Origin: VFJQ01 sp044226525
GTDB lineage: Bacteria; Verrucomicrobiota; Verrucomicrobiia; Chthoniobacterales; Chthoniobacteraceae
Direction of reading: 5' to 3'
NCBI GenBank assembly: GCA_044226525.1
Contig: JBGAGV010000002.1
Location: forward strand, 372,001-436,000
Length of the DNA stretch: 64,000 nt
This document shows positions 55,741 to 64,000 of this stretch, in pieces. A model generated the notes under the pieces. It worked only from the letters and a program-made list of their open reading frames with translations. It was not told the DNA's origin and searched no databases. A program made the translations under genes and the position numbers. The first letter of the stretch is position 1. Each line of letters opens with the position of its first letter.

Positions 55741-57942
55741 TCATACGAGACGGCGGACGGCTTCGAGCAGGTTGCTCTGGTCGAAGCTGCTTTTGACAAG
55801 GTAGGCATTTGCTCCCGCGTCGATGCCGCGCTCGCGATCTTCGCGGCTTTCCAGCGCGGTGACGAGCACGACGGGCAGTTCGGCGAGCTTTTTATCCGCA
55901 CGGACCCGCGCAGTGAGGTCGAATCCGTTGAGGCGTGGCATTTCCACATCGGAGACGAGGAGGTCGAACTGCCCGGCACGCAGAGCAGTGAAGGCCTCGA
56001 TGCCGTCCACTGCCGTTTTCACCTGATAACCGGCCGCTTCGAGGATGCCCTTTAGAAGCATGCGAGAGGTGATGGAATCCTCGGCCACGAGGACCGATTT
56101 TGCGACGGCTTCAACCACCGCAACTTCCGCGGTGGCTCGTGAAGCGCCGCCGATCTTGCGCGCGGACTTCAGCAGATCGGCCCCGTTCAGGACTGGTGCA
56201 ATCCGTCCAGAGCCGAGCACGGTGGCCCCGGCGATATTGCGCACGCGAGAGAGCGGTTTGCGCAATTGTTTGACCAGCACCTCCTGCTCATCGAGCACGG
56301 CGTCGACCGCAAAGGCGACGCGCCGATCACCCGAGCCGAGCACGAAGAACGACATGCGGGCCGACTGGTCGCGCGGACGCGTGGCAGGCGGCAGTTCGAG
56401 CACGTCCGAAAGCCGCACCAAGGACACGGCGAAGCCAGCGATTGAGAGTGTTTCGCATCCTTCGACGGTCTGCACGTCCCTCTCTTCGAAGCGCGCCACC
56501 CGCTCGACGCTCGCGGTGGGCACCACAAAAAAACGATCCGCCGTTTCGACGAGGATGCCGCGGAAGGTGGCGAGGGTCAGCGGCAGCTTGATATGAATGG
56601 CGGTTCCTTCACGCGACCGGCTTTCGACGGCAACGTGGCCGCCGAGCTTTTCCGTTTTTTCGCGCACGATGGCCAGGCCAAGACCCCGCCCGGAGAGTTC
56701 CGTGATGATCGGACTGGTCGAGAGCTCGGAGCGGAAGATCAACGCCAGCGTTTCCGCTTCGCTCAACTGGCTCGCTTCCTCGGATGAAAAGAAGCCCTGT
56801 TTCACTGCGGACTCGCGCACCTTGTCGGCATCGATGCCGGCGCCATCGTCGGAAACGACCAACTCGACCTTGCTGCCATTCACCGGCGATACCGCCAGCG
56901 TGATCGTGGCGCGAGGCGGCTTGCCGAGACGGTGCCGATGGGGGGGAGCCTCGATGCCGTGGTCGATGCAATTTCGGAGGATGTGGATCAGTGGGTCCTT
57001 CATCTCCTCAAGGATGCGCTTGTCGATTTCCACCTCTTCGCCGCGAATCACGAGATCGGCTTCCTTGCCCTGGTCGCGGCAAAGGTCCCGCACCAGTTTT
57101 TGAAAAAAGCCCGCCTGCGTCGCCAGCGGGAGCATGAGCAATTTTTTCGAATCTTCGAGCAGATCGTCCACGAGCTTTCCAACCATCAAGCGATCCTGCT
57201 CCGCGGCGCGGCCGAGGGCGGCTACCCGGCTCTCCATCGCTCGAAGATAGTCTTGATTCCACTCGATGAATTCGAGCAGGCGACGCGAGCCAGGCAAGGT
57301 GGCGTCAGCATCTCCGGCGCGATCCAGGCTCTGGCGAAAAGCGCGAGCCTCGGGCTGCAGGGCGGCCCACCGCTTGATCCACGTCTCGAAAGATCCGGCC
57401 AACTCGCGCAGGTCGGCGGCTCGCTGGCTGACCGCCAGTTTAGCGGAAAGCATCTCTTCGGCTTCGAGCAGGCGGGCATCGAGCTTCGTCACCGCCACGC
57501 GGATCGTATCAGCAGAAGACGAAAATTTTTCCGAGGTTGGAGACTCGGACCGAGCAGACTGAGCCGGCGCTTCTGACAGTGAAGGCGCGCGGGATGAAGC
57601 TCGCGCAGTTCCGGTGATGATCGCCGTAACTGCATCGAGCGAACCATGCACCCCATCGAGCGACTGTGCGGATGGCATCGTTTTCGTGCGCTTCCAAGTG
57701 GCGAAAGAATCTTCGAGCGATTGGCAGATGGACTCGACATCGTTGAAATTCACGGCCCGGGCAGCCCCCTTAAGACTGTGGGCCGCACGGAAAACCTTCT
57801 CGACGAGACGACGCTGTTCCTCGGGCGCCGGCGCTTTCTCGAGTTCGAGCAAGCCCGTCGCCATCGCTTCCAAATGCTCCTCGGCTTCGACCTTGAAGGT
57901 CGAGCGCAGCATCTTGAGAAATTCGTCGTCCTGCGCGCTCAT
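55741..57942 (-). CDS. CheA-receiver hybrid kinase (WspE-like)
   Basis: A 733-residue chemosensory kinase. HPt domain with H55 in FRAAHSLKGAARAV; a Ser/Ala/Pro linker (about 110-140); helical dimerisation region; HATPase with HILRNCIDHGIEAP, SDDGAGID and GRGLGLAIVREKTEKLGG; CheW-like regulatory domain (about 460-595); C-terminal receiver (about 612-733) with VAEDSITSRM, acceptor Asp in LLVSDVEMPRLNG and LVTALES. No P2 docking domain. This architecture (P1-P3-P4-P5-REC) is that of WspE-type kinases of non-flagellar systems. It ends 16 bp before cheB and starts 7 bp after the receptor gene. Confidence 0.94.
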   Translation of the reverse strand: MSAQDDEFLKMLRSTFKVEAEEHLEAMATGLLELEKAPAPEEQRRLVEKVFRAAHSLKGAARAVNFNDVESICQSLEDSFATWKRTKTMPSAQSLDGVHGSLDAVTAIITGTARASSRAPSLSEAPAQSARSESPTSEKFSSSADTIRVAVTKLDARLLEAEEMLSAKLAVSQRAADLRELAGSFETWIKRWAALQPEARAFRQSLDRAGDADATLPGSRRLLEFIEWNQDYLRAMESRVAALGRAAEQDRLMVGKLVDDLLEDSKKLLMLPLATQAGFFQKLVRDLCRDQGKEADLVIRGEEVEIDKRILEEMKDPLIHILRNCIDHGIEAPPHRHRLGKPPRATITLAVSPVNGSKVELVVSDDGAGIDADKVRESAVKQGFFSSEEASQLSEAETLALIFRSELSTSPIITELSGRGLGLAIVREKTEKLGGHVAVESRSREGTAIHIKLPLTLATFRGILVETADRFFVVPTASVERVARFEERDVQTVEGCETLSIAGFAVSLVRLSDVLELPPATRPRDQSARMSFFVLGSGDRRVAFAVDAVLDEQEVLVKQLRKPLSRVRNIAGATVLGSGRIAPVLNGADLLKSARKIGGASRATAEVAVVEAVAKSVLVAEDSITSRMLLKGILEAAGYQVKTAVDGIEAFTALRAGQFDLLVSDVEMPRLNGFDLTARVRADKKLAELPVVLVTALESREDRERGIDAGANAYLVKSSFDQSNLLEAVRRLV

Positions 57943-57949
57943 CGCTCGA

Positions 57950-59677
57950 TCAGACCTTGTAGCGGGATACCATCTGCTTCAACCGCTGGCCGAGGTCGCT
58001 CAGATCGCGGGCGGACACCTCGAGTTGCCTGGCGCTGGCGACATTCTGCGTGCTCGCCTGCTTGATGTTCTCCATCGCCGAGGCCACCTGGTCCATGCCC
58101 ACGAGTTGCTGCTGACTCGAGGCGGCAATCTGGGTGGCGGTTTGGGCGGCTTCGTTCACGCTGGCGGCGAGAGCCTGGATGGACTCCCCCGCAGCCGCGG
58201 TCTGACGCCCTCCTGCTTCCACGGCCTTGCTCCCCTGCTCCGTCGCCATCACCGCAGCGGCAGTCGCTTTCTGGATGTCGCTCAAAATCGTGCGCACCTG
58301 ATTCGTCGCCTGCCGGGACTGCTCGGCGAGGCTTTTCACCTCCTGCGCCACGACCGCGAAACCTTTCCCCTGCTCACCGGCCTTGGCGGCTTCGATGGCC
58401 GCATTGACAGCCAGCAGATTCGACTGCGCCGCCAGGTCATCCACGGTAGCGATGATCTGACCGATGGCCTGACTTTGCTCACTCAGCCGCACCATGCTCT
58501 CGGCGATGGACTCCATCTGCTGCCGGATCCGGCCCATGCCCGCGACGGCTTCCTCCGTGGATTTGCGCCCACCGAGCGAAATCTGCACCGCTTTTTGCGC
58601 GTTTTCAGAAACGCTCCGCGCCTTCTGCGTGGACATTTCCGCAGTCTGGCGAACCTCCGCAACCGTAGTGGTCGTCTCGCTCACGGCGACCGCCGATTCA
58701 CTCGCACTGGAAGCCAGTTGCGCCGTCGAGGCGACGATCTCGCTCGCCGCCGAGCCGAGCACGTTCGCGCCTTCCATGAGATCCTGAATTTGCAGCCGGA
58801 GATTCTCAATCATGCGCGCGAAAGAATTTCCCAGCACGTCCTCCGAGGATTGCGGTTTAATCCCCGCGCGCAATTCACCATTGGAAATCTGCTCGGCGAC
58901 CCCCGCCATCGCTCGCAGTGAGTTCGCCATCTCGTCGAACGTCCGCGCCAGCACACCCACTTCGTCGCTCCGTCCATTCGCTGCCGCCTTCACCCGCAGG
59001 TCTCCCCGGGTGATTTGCTCTGCGACACCGGTCAATTCCTTGAGCGGAACGGAAATGTCGCGCGTGATGAGCCAGCCCGCCACCAGCGCCACGATCAAAG
59101 CGACCACGGTGCCTCCCACAATGGTTCGCTCGCTATTGCGAGCGTCAGCGTCAGTTTCATCCCCTCGCTTTTTCAGGAGGCCCTGCTCCTCGGCTTCCAT
59201 TTCACTCACGAGCTTCTGGATTTCGATCGACAGCTCATGCCCCTTTCCTGTTTTGACAACTTTCACACCTTCTTCGATTCCTCCGGCGCGACGCGCCTCG
59301 ATGGTTTCACGCGCAGCCGCAAACCGGCTTTTAATCAAGGGCTCCAGCGCATTCAATCGAGTCTGCTGCCGCGGATTGTCCTCGGTCATTCGCCGAAGCT
59401 CCTGCAGGTCTGCGTCGATTTTCCCCAAAGCGTTCTGATAAGGCTCCAGATAACTTTCTTCCCCGGTCACCACGTAGCTACGAGCGCCGATCTCCACATC
59501 CTTAATAAAAGAAATGACTTCATCGAGTTTCCCCAGGACTTCGTAGGTGTGCTTCCGCCATTCGGACGCACTGATGAGTTGCGCGGTGCTCCAGTAAGAC
59601 ACGGCACCGACCACCACGAAGATAAACAACGCGAGGCCGAAGCCCCCGGCGAGTTTGGTTCCGACATTCCATTTCAT
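57950..59677 (-). CDS. Methyl-accepting chemoreceptor with CHASE3-like sensor
   Basis: A 575-residue receptor (ATG 59677; a TTG two codons earlier is possible). TM1 about 8-31; extracytoplasmic helical CHASE3-like domain (about 40-180, RSYVVTGEESYLEPYQ); TM2 about 186-205 (TVVALIVALVAGWLITR); one or two HAMP segments (DISVPLKELTGVAEQITRGDL; AGVAEQISNGEL); then a signalling coiled coil whose hairpin tip contains AIEAAKAGEQGKGFAVVAQEV. It is the only receptor in the operon and sits directly before the CheA gene. The ligand or stimulus is unknown. Confidence 0.94.
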   Translation of the reverse strand: MKWNVGTKLAGGFGLALFIFVVVGAVSYWSTAQLISASEWRKHTYEVLGKLDEVISFIKDVEIGARSYVVTGEESYLEPYQNALGKIDADLQELRRMTEDNPRQQTRLNALEPLIKSRFAAARETIEARRAGGIEEGVKVVKTGKGHELSIEIQKLVSEMEAEEQGLLKKRGDETDADARNSERTIVGGTVVALIVALVAGWLITRDISVPLKELTGVAEQITRGDLRVKAAANGRSDEVGVLARTFDEMANSLRAMAGVAEQISNGELRAGIKPQSSEDVLGNSFARMIENLRLQIQDLMEGANVLGSAASEIVASTAQLASSASESAVAVSETTTTVAEVRQTAEMSTQKARSVSENAQKAVQISLGGRKSTEEAVAGMGRIRQQMESIAESMVRLSEQSQAIGQIIATVDDLAAQSNLLAVNAAIEAAKAGEQGKGFAVVAQEVKSLAEQSRQATNQVRTILSDIQKATAAAVMATEQGSKAVEAGGRQTAAAGESIQALAASVNEAAQTATQIAASSQQQLVGMDQVASAMENIKQASTQNVASARQLEVSARDLSDLGQRLKQMVSRYKV

Positions 59678-59704
59678 AAGCAAGAGTTGGGTTCGAAGGA
59701 TGGT

Positions 59705-60241
59705 TCAGGGTTCGACTTCTTCGTGCACGACGAGTTTGGGGTCCGAGAGGATGCGAGCCAGATCGAGCACCACCAAGCGCTCCGCGGTAACACCTTTGAG
59801 ATAATCCTCACGAATCCCGGTAAGGGTAGGTAGAGATGGCTGCAGGCTCGCAACGGGAATGGAACGAACGCCGAAGGTGAGATCCGCCAGCAAACCGAGT
59901 TCGAGGTCGCCGCTGCGGACCAGAATGATCCGGTGCAGGTCGGTGAGACCTTCCTCCGGCAGGTTGAAAAGTTTGCGGAGATCGAGGACCGGCAGAAGGC
60001 GGCCACGCACGTTAACGATGCCCGGAATGAAAGGTGGCGTGCAGGGAAGCGGAGTCAGTTCCTTCAAGGCATGAACCTCGCGCACCAACCGTGTCTCTAC
60101 CGCGTAGTGTTCCTGCGCGAGGTTGAACTCGAGCACTTCGAGCATCGTCTCGCCAAGCGGTGAGCCGACAGGACGGCGGGCGAGTGCACGAGCGCGGTCC
60201 CGGAGTATGAGGGCGGGGTCGCTCGACGGAATGTCGTTCAT
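59705..60241 (-). CDS. CheW-like coupling protein
   Basis: A 178-residue protein with about 35 extra N-terminal residues, then a CheW domain (VLEFNLAQEHYAVETRLVREV, VRGRLLPVLDLRKLFNLPEEG, LGLLADLTFGVRSIP). It links the receptor to the CheA kinase. The ATG at 60241 overlaps the cheR stop as ATGA, so translation is coupled. Confidence 0.92.
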   Translation of the reverse strand: MNDIPSSDPALILRDRARALARRPVGSPLGETMLEVLEFNLAQEHYAVETRLVREVHALKELTPLPCTPPFIPGIVNVRGRLLPVLDLRKLFNLPEEGLTDLHRIILVRSGDLELGLLADLTFGVRSIPVASLQPSLPTLTGIREDYLKGVTAERLVVLDLARILSDPKLVVHEEVEP

Positions 60242-61584
60242 GGGCTCACCTCCAGAGCGGCAATGGAGTGGATCATTTCGCGAAGGCGAGCGACGGTGAG
60301 ACCGTCGGACTCGGGCACGATGTCGTTCGGCGGGTTGCGGTCGAGCCAGTGCAGCGCGTTGGTAAAATGCTTGTTGGCTTCCCGGGAGCGATCCGCTTCG
60401 CGAGCGAGATTGCCGAGAGCGAAGTGCGCGAGCACAAAGCCGGGCCAAAGGTAAATGGCACGCTGGAGGGAATGGCGCGCTTCGTTGCGGTCGCCGCGTT
60501 CCTGCAGGATCACGGCACGCAGATAGTGGCCGGCGGGATCAAGTTTATCGGAGGCGAGGCATCGCTCACAGACCGCGAGGGCTTCGGAAAGTCGGCCATC
60601 GTTGGCCAGTTCACGCGCGGTTGAGAGGAATGCTTCCGGGAGGGCGGAGGAAAACTCCGCCGCAGCCGCGACCGATGTGATGGTGGCAGGAGCAGACGGA
60701 ATTTGGCTCCACGTCGGCTCGGCGGCGACTTTCGTCATCCTCTTTTGATAAAGGATGACGTTGGGAAAATTCACTGGCGTAAATGGGGAAAGCAGCGTCT
60801 GCGTTCCCTCGCTCGGGCTGACGATCAGCCAACCACCTTCGACCAGGGCCCGATGCAGGTTTTGCACGACCTTCTGCGCCTGCGGCACTGTGAAATACAT
60901 CAGCACATTGCGACAAAAAATGATATCCATCGCGCCCGTCTCGGTGGCCGGCGACGGGAACGTGTCGTCGGCCAAATTTAACGGCGCAAAGGTCACCTGC
61001 TGGCGGATTTCGGGCAGAATGGCATACCGGCCTTCTTCAGTTCGGCGAAAGTAACGGCTTTTGAACCATGGCGGTGACTCACGAAACGACCACTCGCCGT
61101 AAACGCCCTCAGCCGCCTTCTGCAGGAAGGTCTCGTTAATGTCCGTCGCGAGGATGGATACTTTCCAATCCGCAAAGTCGGGCAGAACCTGCCGCAGCAG
61201 AATCGCGAGTGAATATGGCTCCTCGCCCGTGCAGCAAGCCGCGCTCCAAAACCGCAAGCGACGCCGACCGTCCCGACGCGCGCGGATCAACTCCGGCAGG
61301 ATTTTGTCGGCGAGGGCGGCAAACGTTTTCGGCTCCCGGAAAAAGTAAGTTTCGCCAACGGTCAGATGACTGGCCAGTGCGTGGAGTTGCGTGCGATTTA
61401 ACCGCGCGGAGAGCAGCCATTCGACGCACTCCGCCTCATCCATGAAGCCGAACGCTTCCGCCGCAGCAGCCACGCCGCGCTGGAGATCGATGCGACGCTC
61501 GGGGGGGAAGTGCAGTCCAACGCGAACCGCGATGAACTCGCTGACCCGCTGCCATTGCACCTCTGGCAGGGCGCTAGCCGGCAT
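60238..61584 (-). CDS. CheR methyltransferase with C-terminal TPR (WspC-like)
   Basis: A 448-residue SAM-dependent receptor methyltransferase. The N-terminal helical CheR domain (about 12-80) is followed by the catalytic domain: VGETYFFREPKTF, FWSAACCTGEEPYSLAILL (SAM site), ATDINETFL, and DIIFCRNVLMYF. From about residue 330 tetratricopeptide repeats follow (ALAVCERCLASDKLDPAGHYL, ARHSLQRAIYLWPGFVLAHFALG), as in WspC/FrzF-type enzymes. Start ATG 61584 is decided by AGGAGG at a 6-7 base spacing; it overlaps the upstream cheW by 11 bases. Confidence 0.94.
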   Translation of the reverse strand: MPASALPEVQWQRVSEFIAVRVGLHFPPERRIDLQRGVAAAAEAFGFMDEAECVEWLLSARLNRTQLHALASHLTVGETYFFREPKTFAALADKILPELIRARRDGRRRLRFWSAACCTGEEPYSLAILLRQVLPDFADWKVSILATDINETFLQKAAEGVYGEWSFRESPPWFKSRYFRRTEEGRYAILPEIRQQVTFAPLNLADDTFPSPATETGAMDIIFCRNVLMYFTVPQAQKVVQNLHRALVEGGWLIVSPSEGTQTLLSPFTPVNFPNVILYQKRMTKVAAEPTWSQIPSAPATITSVAAAAEFSSALPEAFLSTARELANDGRLSEALAVCERCLASDKLDPAGHYLRAVILQERGDRNEARHSLQRAIYLWPGFVLAHFALGNLAREADRSREANKHFTNALHWLDRNPPNDIVPESDGLTVARLREMIHSIAALEVSP

Positions 61585-62047
61585 GCGCCGCCTCCTCGCC
61601 AAGTGCTTCGTCAAGGACACGCTCCTCTTCCAAAGAGAGAAACCGCTCCAGATCGTGAATCAGTGCCATGCCGTCTGAAAGTTGAATCACGCCTTCGATT
61701 TGATCGACGCCAGGCACGATGTCATGGGCACCTGAGACCAGATCCGGGGATTGCTCAACGAGACCAAGCGCCTCGTCGATGACCAGCACCACGGGCCGGG
61801 TCGCGGTTCGCGCGAGGATGAATTGATCCTTCGGAGTGACGTCACGTTCCGGGAGGCCCAGCCGGCGGCGGAGGTTCAGCACGGGCAGAATTCGCCCTTC
61901 GACGTCGATGATCCCCAAGACGATGCCCGGCGCCTTCGGCAAGGGCGTCGTCTCCGCGGCACGGACGATCCGTTCCACCGTCTCCAAGGGAAGCGCAAAG
62001 CGCTGTTCGCCCAACCGGAAGAGAACTAAAGACGAAGAAGTTTTCAT
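61574..62047 (-). CDS. CheW-like coupling protein, first gene of the chemosensory operon
   Basis: A 157-residue CheW domain protein: LVLFRLGEQRFALPLETVERIVRAAE, GIIDVEGRILPVLNLRRRLGLPE, VVLVIDEALGLVEQ. ATG 62047 opens MKTSSSLVLFRLG; the longer frame lacks conserved content. It is the first gene of the seven-gene unit extending to 53363. Two CheW proteins in one operon is a feature of Wsp-like systems. Confidence 0.92.
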   Translation of the reverse strand: MKTSSSLVLFRLGEQRFALPLETVERIVRAAETTPLPKAPGIVLGIIDVEGRILPVLNLRRRLGLPERDVTPKDQFILARTATRPVVLVIDEALGLVEQSPDLVSGAHDIVPGVDQIEGVIQLSDGMALIHDLERFLSLEEERVLDEALGEEAAHAG

Positions 62048-62310
62048 CGACCAGTTGGATGGCGATTCAGCGTTTCCACTTCCGTATTCCCCGTTGAACC
62101 GTCCAGCGGGTCGTCGCAAAAAGTGGGTAGTTGATCCGGTTCTTCATATGGTGGTGGGTCCCTGTTCCCTTGCCGCACCTTATCCTTAACTGATCGAACC
62201 GAAAACGGCAACTGGCATGAAACTACCGAAAAGCCGCAGTCGGCAGCGGGGATCACTCGCCTGCCTGTCGTGCTGACTTTGAAAAAGTCAGCGGCTGCAC
62301 TCCAGTCGCC
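62048..62310. other. Spacer between def and the chemosensory operon
   Basis: 263 bp, both neighbours on the minus strand, so it should hold the operon promoter. It contains a perfect 8-bp hairpin GCTGACTT-GAAA-AAGTCAGC (62273-62292) 18 bases past the def stop, lacking a T-run, so a weak or Rho-assisted terminator at best. No promoter could be assigned. Confidence 0.5.
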
Positions 62311-62865
62311 CTACTCGCGGTTTGCCTTCTGCATTCGCTTGAGCTTGCTCGCCAACGCCGTCTTGGTGGCGGAACTCATGCGATCGATAAAAAGGACGCC
62401 CTGAAGGTGGTCAAACTCGTGCTGGATGGCGCGGGCAAGAAGCCCGGTGGACTCGAATTCAATTTCGTTCCCTTCGAGGTCCGTCGCGCGCGTTTTCACA
62501 TAAAGCGAGCGCGGGATCTCGGCGGTAATTTCGGGGAAGCTAAGGCACCCCTCGGTGCCACCTTCCTTGTCCGGACCGAGTTCCAGGACAGGGTTGATGA
62601 GCACCAGCGGCATGTGCTCGTCCACGTCCACTTCCTTGCCATCGATATTCATGGTGCTGGGGCGATCTTCGACGCCGGCGACATCGACGATGGCAAGTTG
62701 AATCGGCACACCTACCTGTTGCGCTGCAAGGCCGACGCCATTGGCGGCTTCCATCGTCTCGAACATATCAACCACAAGCTGGCGCAGTTTGTCATCGATC
62801 TGCTTCACCGGCGAGCCTTTCTGGCGGAGCGCCGGGTGGCCATATTTGACGATTTCGAGGAGCAT
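62311..62865 (-). CDS. def: Peptide deformylase
   Basis: A 184-residue metalloenzyme that removes the formyl group from nascent proteins. The three motifs are GVGLAAQQVG (43-52), EGCLSFP with C107, and HEFDHL with H149, E150, H153. Length is normal. It follows the exbBD genes on the same strand with an 86-bp spacer. Confidence 0.96.
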   Translation of the reverse strand: MLLEIVKYGHPALRQKGSPVKQIDDKLRQLVVDMFETMEAANGVGLAAQQVGVPIQLAIVDVAGVEDRPSTMNIDGKEVDVDEHMPLVLINPVLELGPDKEGGTEGCLSFPEITAEIPRSLYVKTRATDLEGNEIEFESTGLLARAIQHEFDHLQGVLFIDRMSSATKTALASKLKRMQKANRE

Positions 62866-62951
62866 GGGGTTGTCTTAAAAAAATGCGAAAATGACGAAGT
62901 GAGACGCGCTGCCAGCCCCGGGTTCCAAGGGCCGCACGCGAGCGACGGCGC

Positions 62952-63368
62952 TTATTTTTTGATCTCGGTAAACGCCGACAGGTTTCCCTTTACTCCACTC
63001 TCCTTCAGGACGTCGAGCACACGAATGATGACGCCGAACGGGGCTTTTTTGTCGGCGTTCAACGCCAGGGTCGGCGGCGGCGACAGTTTCATCAATTCAG
63101 TGATGGACGCCTTCAGCGCATCGATCTCGACCTTCTTGTCGTCGAGGAAGATTTCCTCCGACTCGGCGATGCTGAGCACGACGGTCTTGGCGGTGGATTT
63201 CTCGGCTACCACGGCGCTCTTCGCCTCGGGCAGCTTGATGGTGACGCTGGCCTCCTGCTTTTTGAACTGCGTCGTCATCACCATGAAGATCAGCAGGATC
63301 GCGAAGATATCGATCAGCGACACGATGATGACTTCAGGTTTGCGCCGGCGGCGCGGGAGAAAGTTCAC
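62952..63368 (-). CDS. ExbD/TolR-family protein
   Basis: A 138-residue inner-membrane protein. A basic N-terminus (MNFLPRRRRKPEV) precedes one membrane helix with the functional aspartate D20 in VSLIDIFAILLIF; a periplasmic domain follows. With ExbB it uses the proton gradient to energise outer-membrane transport or envelope integrity. The start is GTG 63368, overlapping the exbB stop by four bases (GTGA). No tonB gene is seen in the window. Confidence 0.9.
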   Translation of the reverse strand: MNFLPRRRRKPEVIIVSLIDIFAILLIFMVMTTQFKKQEASVTIKLPEAKSAVVAEKSTAKTVVLSIAESEEIFLDDKKVEIDALKASITELMKLSPPPTLALNADKKAPFGVIIRVLDVLKESGVKGNLSAFTEIKK

Positions 63369-64000
63369 GGCACGTCACCCTCGGTGGAGCCGGCTGCAGA
63401 GGTAATTTCCACCAGCGACGGCATCGTCTTGCCTCGCGCAGCGAAGCGCTGCTTCTGGTGGTAGCACTTGGCAAGCAGTTCGCTGATGAGCGACTCCATG
63501 TCGGATGCCATCGTCTCGACGCGTTTCGAGAAGATCGAATACGCGATGAGGCTCGGAATGGCGATGGCGAGGCCGACGATGGTGGTCGAGAGCGCTTCGG
63601 AAATGCCTTTCGCCATGAGGTGCGGATTCGTGGCCGAGGCATCGGCCCCAAAGGATGCGAACACCTGCACGAGACCGGACACGGCGCCGAGCAGACCGAG
63701 CAGCGGCGCGATGCCGACGATGATTTCCAGCACAAACAAACCACTTTCCAGCCGTAGCACTTCGTAACGTGCCTTGGTCTGCACGGCCTCGAGATTTTCC
63801 ATTTTCGGCCAGTTGAGATTTTGCAGGCCAACCTGGGCGATGCGCGCGAGGGTGGAGTTGTCGTTACGCACCATGCGGGAAAGTTTCACCACGCCGTCCG
63901 TGTCCTCGGGTTGAAGGTTTTCGATTTCGCGCTCGATGATGGGCGGCATCACCACATCGCGCCGCAGGGCAATCGCGCGCAACAGGATCACCGCCATCGC
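63365..64000 (-). CDS. ExbB/TolQ/MotA-family proton channel protein (5' partial)
   Basis: 211 residues are visible; the frame is still open at the window edge, so the start lies outside. The visible part begins in the first membrane helix region (AVILLRAIALRRDVVMPP), then a cytoplasmic loop and two helices: VLEIIVGIAPLLGLLGAVSGLVQVF and ISEALSTTIVGLAIAIPSLIAYSIF, the conserved channel helices. The C-terminal helix ends EITSAAGSTEGDVP. Partner of the ExbD-like protein encoded next. Confidence 0.9.
   Translation of the reverse strand, partial: AMAVILLRAIALRRDVVMPPIIEREIENLQPEDTDGVVKLSRMVRNDNSTLARIAQVGLQNLNWPKMENLEAVQTKARYEVLRLESGLFVLEIIVGIAPLLGLLGAVSGLVQVFASFGADASATNPHLMAKGISEALSTTIVGLAIAIPSLIAYSIFSKRVETMASDMESLISELLAKCYHQKQRFAARGKTMPSLVEITSAAGSTEGDVP

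Overview
This 64 kb window of high-GC DNA looks like a chromosomal segment of a member of the phylum Verrucomicrobiota, possibly near Chthoniobacter/Spartobacteria. That is an inference from content: a giant autotransporter-associated beta-strand-repeat protein with a PEP-CTERM tail, a secreted repeat protein with a LESRIAPA N-terminus, an arylsulfatase, a Tat-exported Gfo/Idh/MocA oxidoreductase, and lineage-type intergenic palindromes. I saw no rRNA, tRNA, CRISPR array, prophage or insertion sequence.

Layout. 1-20.2 kb is the 3' part of one enormous surface-protein gene. 20.2-22.1 kb holds a frameshifted DUF6572 gene, a repeat-rich non-coding stretch and a hypothetical gene. 22.2-29.0 kb encodes four exported proteins: sulfatase, DNRLRE/glycine-rich protein, BPL_N-type amidotransferase-like protein and LESRIAPA repeat protein. 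29.0-33.6 kb is a coupled pair of sensor histidine kinases. 33.9-36.0 kb holds an oxidoreductase and a divergent cupin. 36.0-39.5 kb is an operon SPFH protein - prepilin-like peptide - zinc-ribbon membrane protein - trpD, preceded by a 120-bp tandem repeat. 40.3-45.1 kb has fabG, sixA, pgl and a NarL-type two-component system. 45.1-49.5 kb has a PAS/cysteine-cluster protein, a small membrane protein, a serine hydrolase and a TolC-like protein. 49.6-53.4 kb is an oxidative-stress locus: exported KatG, a small exported protein and divergent OxyR. 53.4-62.0 kb is a complete chemosensory operon of the Wsp-like type whose last gene is a receiver-histidine kinase in place of the diguanylate cyclase WspR. 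62.3-64.0 kb has def, exbD and a partial exbB/tolQ.

How the genes work together. The chemosensory operon contains receptor, two CheW, CheR-TPR, CheA-REC and CheB, and would feed a second kinase, making a multistep phosphorelay. OxyR keeps both redox cysteines at positions 199 and 208 and sits divergent to katG, so peroxide control of an exported catalase-peroxidase is likely. The SPFH/zinc-ribbon pair resembles the ydjI/ydjG pair next to pspA in Bacillus and may be a membrane-stress module; trpD is translationally coupled to it. The strongest leads for new biology are the nested super-repeat architecture of the giant protein, the Wsp-like phosphorelay, the SPFH operon with a DNA-binding-like tail and prepilin-like partner, and the repeat families flanking the 21.3 kb hypothetical gene.
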